From Erythroxylum novogranatense (taxonomy: Eukaryota; Streptophyta; Magnoliopsida; Malpighiales; Erythroxylaceae): DNA of 64,000 nucleotides. The notes beneath the pieces were generated by a model. That model saw nothing but the letters and a program-made list of their open reading frames with translations. It did not search any database and was not told the DNA's origin. This document shows positions 57,864 to 64,000 of the stretch, in pieces (the first letter of the stretch is position 1; the number at the start of each line of letters is the position of its first letter). Position numbers and translations under genes: made by a program. The stretch is taken from positions 27,421,005 to 27,485,004 of the forward strand of contig CM057224.1 of the NCBI GenBank assembly GCA_029891385.1, given 5' to 3'.

Positions 57864-59717
57864 CCAACTCGCACTGTTGCTTAATGAATTGGTATCTGAG
57901 AGAAACATTAACTGCGAATGAGTTTTTCGTTGCTTCATTCAAATGTTCGCTTCCTCATCACATGGATCAATATTTTACTTAATCAGTAATGCCAACTTTC
58001 TCTGCATGACGTTTTAGGTGGAACTTGTATAATCTATGATTTGTTATGCTGATTTTGTTAGTTGCAGTAAGAGTAGTGGATGGCTGGCCAGTGAGCAAAA
58101 GTGAAGAATCAGCTGATAGGTTGATGGAGTTCTCAGGGTTCTGCAATTTTCACTCATAATCTTTGTATATGAAAGTATTTTGCTCACTGTTATTAATTTT
58201 TTTTCTTTTCTTCCACCATTTTACTTTATTGTTTTCCCCCATTTTTAATCAATGTCGCATGTTATTGTTATATAATTCTTTTCACCAACCTAGAAATAAA
58301 CATGGAGCAAGGATTCTCTGAACACAAATAGTCCACCTCTTCAAACATTGTCAAGTTATGGGGTAATACACTATGCTATCAATCAAAGCAATAACGAAGA
58401 AAGTTGAAAATGAATGAAACTTGGTACTTCCGACCAAATGGTGCAGCCAACTCCAAAGACAGTTGATGCTCCAAGCACTCAAGTTGGCGTCCTCGTATGT
58501 GTACATCCAAAGCTGTCTACTGTGGAACCGTCAATCTAGTTAGAGCGAATCAAGAAAATTTTAATGGAACTTGAAATATGATTAATCTGTGAACATGGCA
58601 AAGTGTATGGCACCAAACTTCTAACAGGTTTTCCTGAATAGGGCCTAGGCCCAGGGAAGGAAAGTTTCAGTAGTTCAGTTCCATTACGGAAGTGATAATT
58701 TCTTTCTTCCTTGTTAGAAGATACTTCAGTTGAGGATATGTGAAAGTGATTTTTTCTTCCTTTCCTGCTTGAATGAAGTGTATACATGAATCTTATTGTA
58801 TGTTCTCCTCTCTAGTCTTATTCTAACATGTTATATGCAACATTATTTCTGGAAACTTATTCTTGCATTTCAAGTCACTCCATACATAACTTGCTACAGA
58901 AGAATATAATGGGAACTATAGCTGTGCATTGATATCATTATCCATCATCATATCATAAGTTAGACATAGTGCCTGCCTGCTAAGAACTTTTGGAATGGTA
59001 CTCCAATAATTTGTCTGTCTTACAAGAACACAAACCTATGCAAACAAAAGATTCCGCGAAAAAGGCAGTCTTTTGGTAGAGTCCAATTTTCAAACACTGA
59101 TGTGATTGATTAAATTATAACAGTAACAATTATTTGAACAAAATTCCCATTAGTATAACATTTTTTTTGGAATTTGTAAAATTTTAGAAGCATGAAATCG
59201 ATTCTAATAATGATTGCCATCGTCCTTACAATGCGATACACTTATGATATACGCATACTAAGAAGCATTTATCATCAATAATAACGTTTACAGTTGGTTA
59301 AAAAAGTCCTTTATTAAATTAAAACTCTGAAGAGAGCAAAACAAAAACAAAAACAAAAAAGTTATAAACGTTGTAAATTCATGGTTTTGAATAATAGATA
59401 CGAAAATGGTTACAGCTATAAATCAATAAGTGTAACATAATAAATGATAGATATTACAGTCTTTTAAAAAAATAATTAAAAATATTTCTGTCGTTTGTAC
59501 AATCAAAAGGCCTACTTAGAGTGTTGTCTATGGTGAGTTTGTGATCAGAAAAATACGACTCAATGTGGCAAAAGTTAATTAGAGTGTCAAAGCAACATTA
59601 TCCTTCCACATTAGCTGTTGCTAGCTAGAACGTATTGAACCAACTCTATCTGATCATAAACTAGATAAAGATACCACATTGGGTATGGGAAATCTTCTCG
59701 AACTTTGTTTTGTTCTA
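57864..59717. other. NAP1 3' UTR and AT-rich spacer
   Basis: Probable 3' UTR and possibly an alternative last exon of NAP1 (58070-58105), then AT-rich spacer. No coding motif recognised between 58200 and 59717. Confidence 0.5.
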
Positions 59718-59729
59718 GCTTTGATACCA
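59718..59729 (-). other. Met-tRNA primer site of the pararetrovirus relic
   Basis: On the minus strand TGGTATCAAAGC, 11 of 12 matches to the initiator-tRNA-Met primer sequence. No CA-ending LTR precedes it, which argues against an LTR element. Confidence 0.65.
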
Positions 59730-60266
59730 CTCTGGGACCCTTACAGGCATACAGGAAAACTATGACCTTTTCTAGTTAATCCTTTCGGCTAACTCCTTTT
59801 TAAACCACCTTGTTGGTTGTATCATCGACTAACTAAAGTCATATTGAAAGTATGTATCACTACGTAAATGTTCCAGTTATCGAAGACTTACACCCCTTCA
59901 ACGCCTGTCCTTCGGCTAATGCGTGACTTACTGCTCACGACTCTTAGAAACCCTACTTTACTCACATACTCTTACTTGTCATTTCCCGTTAATACTTCTG
60001 ACAACAAGGTAGCGGAATAATTTAGAAGCAACAGTTTTTTCAGATTGTTATAGATTTTCTGATATACAAGATCTTTATACAAGGCGAGTGTTGAGCATAC
60101 TCATCTCTGCAATCTTAGAAACAGAGACAAACATATGATTCAAGGTTTACGAAGAGTTTAGAAAGAAGAAGAAAAAAGATTGAAGAAAACTACTTCTTCA
60201 TTTTCCATAAAATTTTCAATCTTTGCACATCTAGATAAGGCTTGAACTAAATAAAACTAAGCCTTG

Positions 60267-60274
60267 CTTATATA
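60267..60274 (-). promoter_or_regulatory. TATA-like element in intergenic region of pararetrovirus relic
   Basis: On the minus strand CCTATATAAGC, a strong TATA form, about 360 bp after the end of the last coding block and upstream of the primer site. Position fits a pregenomic RNA promoter. Present activity is unknown. Confidence 0.5.
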
Positions 60275-60536
60275 GGCAAAGACAGGGATAGAAAAATAAA
60301 TCTACCTAGAGACATAATAATTACACTTTAACAAAAGTAAAGGACTATTTCACCTAACCTTATAAAAAAGGAATCTACTTTAACCAAAAGTCCTAAAGCA
60401 AACAATGTTTAGTTACAAAAGTCTAAAAGACTACAATAGAAAAGACTAAAGGTGAAAAAAAAGATGATAAGATGGAATCTTCAACAGTTGTTGATGATGA
60501 TGTACGTCCATTTTTTATCATGTCAGTTGTCTCATT

Positions 60537-60560
60537 CTTACTTTACAGGTGTAAAGTAAG
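60537..60560. repeat. Perfect 11-bp inverted repeat near the relic's promoter
   Basis: CTTACTTTACA and TGTAAAGTAAG separated by GG. It lies between the coding block and the TATA-like element, on the upstream side of the promoter. Confidence 0.9.
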
Positions 60561-60632
60561 GTCTTTTGTCTTGTCTCATACAATTATTGATCCAAAGAAT
60601 CCAAGAAATTAATGATAGCGAATAGGTGATTA

Positions 60633-61582
60633 TCAACATTGAAAATTAGATAGAAAGTTGGGATCACTTGAGTCGTCAGTGTCAGCAGGATTAGATCTTT
60701 TTCTTTTGCTGGTACTGAACTCAACCATGTGTAGCTCATGTAGGAATTGATCTAACTTGTCTTCGTCAATGCTATCAGTATTGTCATTAGGATCCTGAGA
60801 ATCTTGGAAAACAAAATTGGACGATTGAGATGATCCTGCAGTTTGTGAGACATTTGTTTCTTCATCTTCTCCTGAATTTATATCTTCAGGACTATTGGAA
60901 CCAGGAATGATGACTTCTGGTGCTTCTAGTTTACTAGGCATGAATTCTTCGAGATGTGGTCCAATAGACGTAGTCAATACTGGATAGTAAGCTCCTTAAG
61001 TAAATTTCTTAAAGAGATTAACACATTCTCCTTGTGTCATGGCCAATAGAAAGATGTATGCCAAAATTGGACACGTTGTTTAGTGTATAGAACTCCAGTA
61101 GAGGTTTCTCTGTAAGGATGGCGTACAATGAAGAAGCATTGTGTATTGTGTCGTCTTGCTGAAAGATTCCAGAGATGATGCTGTTGAATGATGATGTCAC
61201 ATTGTTGCTTCCATTGGGCTAAAGGTTGGAACCATTCTCGGAATGTCCACAATAACGAATTGCCATTGTTCGGATTACAGAGATGTTGATACAGTTGAAG
61301 AGGAGAAACTGTAAAAGCATAAGCATATAAAGCAGATAATGCCCAAAGATACCATAATTTGTTTTCAGATAAAGGATCTTGAAGAAGAATCACATTCTGG
61401 TATGGTGCTTTAAGGTTGAACATAACAGGATTTCTAGTAGAATTAAGTTCATGCAAAAAAAGATGCAAGTAATAGAATAAACTACTACGTGCAAGTGAGG
61501 CAACTTCAATAACACTAGAAGAAGGCCTAGTAAAAGGAGGAAAAGCTTTCTTTGTAAGAGCAAAAAGAATGTTGCTATCCAT
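60633..61582 (-). pseudogene. Coding block downstream of RT in pararetrovirus relic
   Basis: Two minus-strand frames, 61582-61037 and 60977-60633, separated by a stop or shift near 60980-61020. The first is hydrophobic/aromatic-rich (LWYLWALSALYAYAF) without a domain I can name. The second is acidic and Ser/Asp-rich (PEDINSGEDEETN, then SKRKRSNPADTDDSSD) and ends at a stop at 60633. Its position after RT matches the C-terminal part of caulimovirid polyproteins or a following ORF. Confidence 0.5.
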
Positions 61583-61726
61583 TCTACCAAATTGTTGAGA
61601 AGCTAAAGCAAAATGAAATATCTTTTTGTGATTTTGTTTAAGAGAAGGGAGATACTTATAGTGTAAAAAAGTATCTGGAGGCCAAGGTGGATGTTGCCTA
61701 AATAATGTAGCTAAGATTGCAGTATT

Positions 61727-62269
61727 CTATGTCGGATGTCTGAAAACTGTTAGAGACTGAATATCAGAAAGATTATTGTCGCAAAGAGTCCGACACATGT
61801 CTTTGAAGTGCTTAACAGATGTAGTTTGTTCTTTCCCCCATGTTGGTGGATTCTTGCGTAAGAGCTTAGATAAGCATGAAGTGTAGGTTGCTACATGTGG
61901 TATGAAATCTCTTATGTAGTTAACAATCCTGAGGAATTGTTGAATTTGTTTCACAGTGAGATTTTCATCTAGAAAATGTAATAATTCCTTAGCAATATGT
62001 GGACCTGGCTGATAGAATCCATCTTTAAATTGCAGACCCAGAAATTCAATTTCCGATGTACTAATAGTACTTTTCGAGGCTGAAAACATAATCCCATACT
62101 GTTGTTTAAGATCCAAAAATCTATTTAGAAGGACCTGATGTTCCTCATGAGTCTTTGAGAACAAAAAGATATCATCGATGTAAATCAATGCACTATTGAT
62201 GATAGGCTCATAGATCTTTGTAATGGATTTTTGAAACAATGATGGAGCGACTTTAAGTCCAAATGGCAT
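61727..62269 (-). pseudogene. Reverse transcriptase core of pararetrovirus relic
   Basis: Open frame of 180 codons with MPFGLKVAPSLFQKS, the catalytic box LIYIDDIFLFS, the thumb region (IEFLGLQFKDGFYQPGPHIA) and a connection region (QIQQFLRIVNYIRDFIPHV). The spacing and the 'GP-H-I' and 'Y-RDFIP' features are caulimovirid-like. Upstream RT motifs (palm/fingers) continue at 62270-62500 in other frames and contain stops, so the enzyme is not intact. RNase H is not clearly seen. Confidence 0.75.
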
Positions 62270-63026
62270 AACAGTCTATTGGTACTGAACATTGGGAATG
62301 CAGAATGCAGTCTTGTAACGTTCTTCAGGGTGAATACCCAATTGCCAAAATCCTACTTTAAGATCAAACATTAAGAATATAACAACTTCCTTAAAAATAG
62401 TACCTATGTACTGATTTTAGGTAGAGGAAACTGGTCATCCTGCAGGAAAGCATTAAGAGGCTTGTAGTCAATGACTAATCTCTTTTTTTCACATTTTTTT
62501 CTCTAAATGCTTGTTGACATAGAATGCTTGACAAGCCTAATCCGACTTTGTGGGCTCGATCAATCCTTGCTGCAGCAATACAGTGCACTTATCTTGTGCT
62601 AGCTTCAAATCATCAGGGTTCATCCCTAGATGTGTGGCTTTCGTAGGATTTATATCCTCATTCTTCTTAAAAGGTAGACTTATAAAAAAGTCAACATTTT
62701 TCTATAGAGGATATGAATGATTAAACTGTGAATGAGATTTTGGACAATAGCTCAACAATTTGTCTCGAAGTCCAATGTAATGTGCAGGAACTGTGGTTAG
62801 TTAAAACACATTTTTAATATCAGTGTATGGACTGAAAAGGTTTTGATATTTGAGGCCTATGGGTAGGATTTGTAGAAGTGATGCTTTACTGTACGTATCC
62901 ATTCCAATTAAGATGTCTGGGCCTAGTAAATTGCTTCCAAGTATTTTAGTCCAAACTGTACACTAAGGAAAGAAATGAATGCCGATTCACTTCCAATCAA
63001 CCCAATCTTGAAACTGTTTCCATATA

Positions 63027-64000
63027 GCACCCCACTCCCGTAAGGCCCGAATCTGACATTGATGGTGATATCCGAGTCTATACCCAGTGAGGGTGACGTG
63101 CTAAAGTGCTTAACACATTCAAAAATCGGTATAGAATTTTTTTTTGAAATCACAAACACAATATACGGAAATCAGTAATCAAATTGGGCCCATTTCATTC
63201 ATAAACATTTTTAGTCCATAATACGATCAATAAAATTTCAATAGCCAATTGGGCCCTTTCACTAATACAAAACACTTGAGTCATTTCAGAAAACAAACTT
63301 ATACGAAAGTTGTGAAAGATACACTTCAATACAAGATGAGAAAAAAACATAAATGTAGACGCGAACTGATCCCGACCCCTAACCTTCAATTGTAAGCTGT
63401 AGGTATACTCACATTGGCCTAACGGGGTATTCTTCAGATCCTGAAAAATAATTTCAAATTTTGAGTGAGTTTTGTGAACTTAATAAGTGATCATCATCGA
63501 TGGCTCACCCAGTCATATAATACATAAACCACATATCATACAGAATTTCACATTTACATTCACAATTCACTCAAACAATCATATTATGCATATGCCATTT
63601 GTATGGGGCTCACATTCTTTTTTTATTGTTGTGACTGAGTGCCTTTCACACACTTACACAGATATTGACCCATAGAGCTCAGTCAGAACAGAATTATAGA
63701 GCATAGCTCTATGTGCAGAATACATATCACGGAGCAAAGCTCTATGTGCACAATCAAAAATCAAGGAGCTAGGCTCTACGTGGAAGCGCTTCATATTGGT
63801 AACTCAATTCATAACGCCTTTATTTGAACATGCATTTTATGAAATGCATCAATCACATTTGCACATATCATCGAATCGTAGTCCGGCATTCAACATTCAG
63901 TTGAGAAATCACATATCATACAGAATTTCACATTTCACATTCATTTTCAATTCACTCAAACAATCATATTATGCATATGCCATTTGTATGGGACTCACAT
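63027..64000 (-). repeat. Tekay-like LTR, cut by window end
   Basis: Starts near TATAGCACCCCACTCCCG, matching the LTR starts at 7518 (TGTAGCGCCCCCTTACC) and 31662 (TGTAACACCCCACTACC). 63435-63520 carries the 'gagtttgcgaactcaa...catcatcgatgg' block and 63640-63790 the 'gagc...gctc' hairpins shared with those LTRs. It interrupts the protease-like segment of the pararetrovirus relic. The rest lies outside the window. Confidence 0.78.

Larger units (their letters stand above)
59718..63026 (-). mobile_element. Endogenous pararetrovirus (caulimovirid-like), incomplete
   Basis: Minus-strand order from right: end of an aspartic-protease-like segment (about 63026-62920), eroded start of RT (62900-62270), intact RT core (62269-61727), a downstream coding block (61582-60633), an intergenic region with promoter-like TATA (60274-60267), and an initiator-Met-tRNA primer site (59729-59718) about 540 bp beyond the TATA. 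A TATA followed after roughly 0.5-0.6 kb by the tRNA primer site is the arrangement of caulimovirid intergenic regions, and there are no LTR ends around it. Movement and coat regions are not seen. Frames are broken by stops and shifts, so it is a dead relic. A Ty3/gypsy origin is the alternative. Confidence 0.65.

Noticed and set aside
57689..57942. Poly-Ser and His/Pro-rich antisense frames
   Set aside because: Antisense of the NAP1 acidic tail (GAT/GAG repeats).

Overview
This is nuclear DNA of a flowering plant, most likely a eudicot. The genes are split by GT-AG introns, and their products are typical of land plants: a SurE-like phosphatase, an FHA protein, a two-RRM hnRNP and a NAP1 histone chaperone. 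The space between them is AT-rich and filled with plant retrotransposons (Ty3/gypsy Tekay-like and Athila-like, Ty1/copia, LINE), DNA transposons (CACTA, Mutator, hAT) and a caulimovirid-like endogenous pararetrovirus. I cannot name the species.

Layout. 1-3183 (-): SurE-like gene in at least eight exons, 3' end outside the window, with an antisense LINE fragment in intron 2. 4609-6102: non-autonomous CACTA element with TTA target duplication. 6850-7517 and 20411-20746 (-): an old Athila/Tat-like element split by a later insertion. 7518-20410 (-): that insertion, a Tekay-type chromovirus arranged LTR-internal-LTR-internal-LTR within a single TTCAT target duplication. 22540-24010 (+): decayed Mutator transposase. 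24452-30491 (+): a retroelement with a 4.4-kb LTR and only 0.67 kb of internal sequence, target duplication ATAAC. 31662-35071 (-): a 3.4-kb solo LTR.

36468-41107 is the compact gene island: an FHA-domain gene (two exons) and a two-RRM glycine-rich protein gene (six exons), both on +. 42146-43747: a probable solo LTR. 45540-51238 (-): Athila-like remnants (ORF1-like piece, protease, gag, tRNA-Asp-type primer site, LTR), with a second CACTA copy inside gag, followed by a copia RT fragment, a 33-bp perfect palindrome and a hAT transposase pseudogene (52288-54892). 55596-57863 (+): NAP1 gene in ten exons. 59718-63026 (-): endogenous pararetrovirus with RT, intergenic promoter and primer site in the expected viral order. 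63027-64000: another Tekay-like LTR cut by the window end.

The four host genes do not form a pathway; they are unlinked housekeeping functions (nucleotide/phosphate metabolism, phospho-peptide recognition, RNA processing, chromatin assembly). The more informative part is the repeat history: nested insertions, LTR-LTR recombination products, short-repeat-mediated deletions, and sequence motifs shared by otherwise diverged LTRs. I found no CRISPR array, rRNA or tRNA gene, and no clear new multi-gene system.
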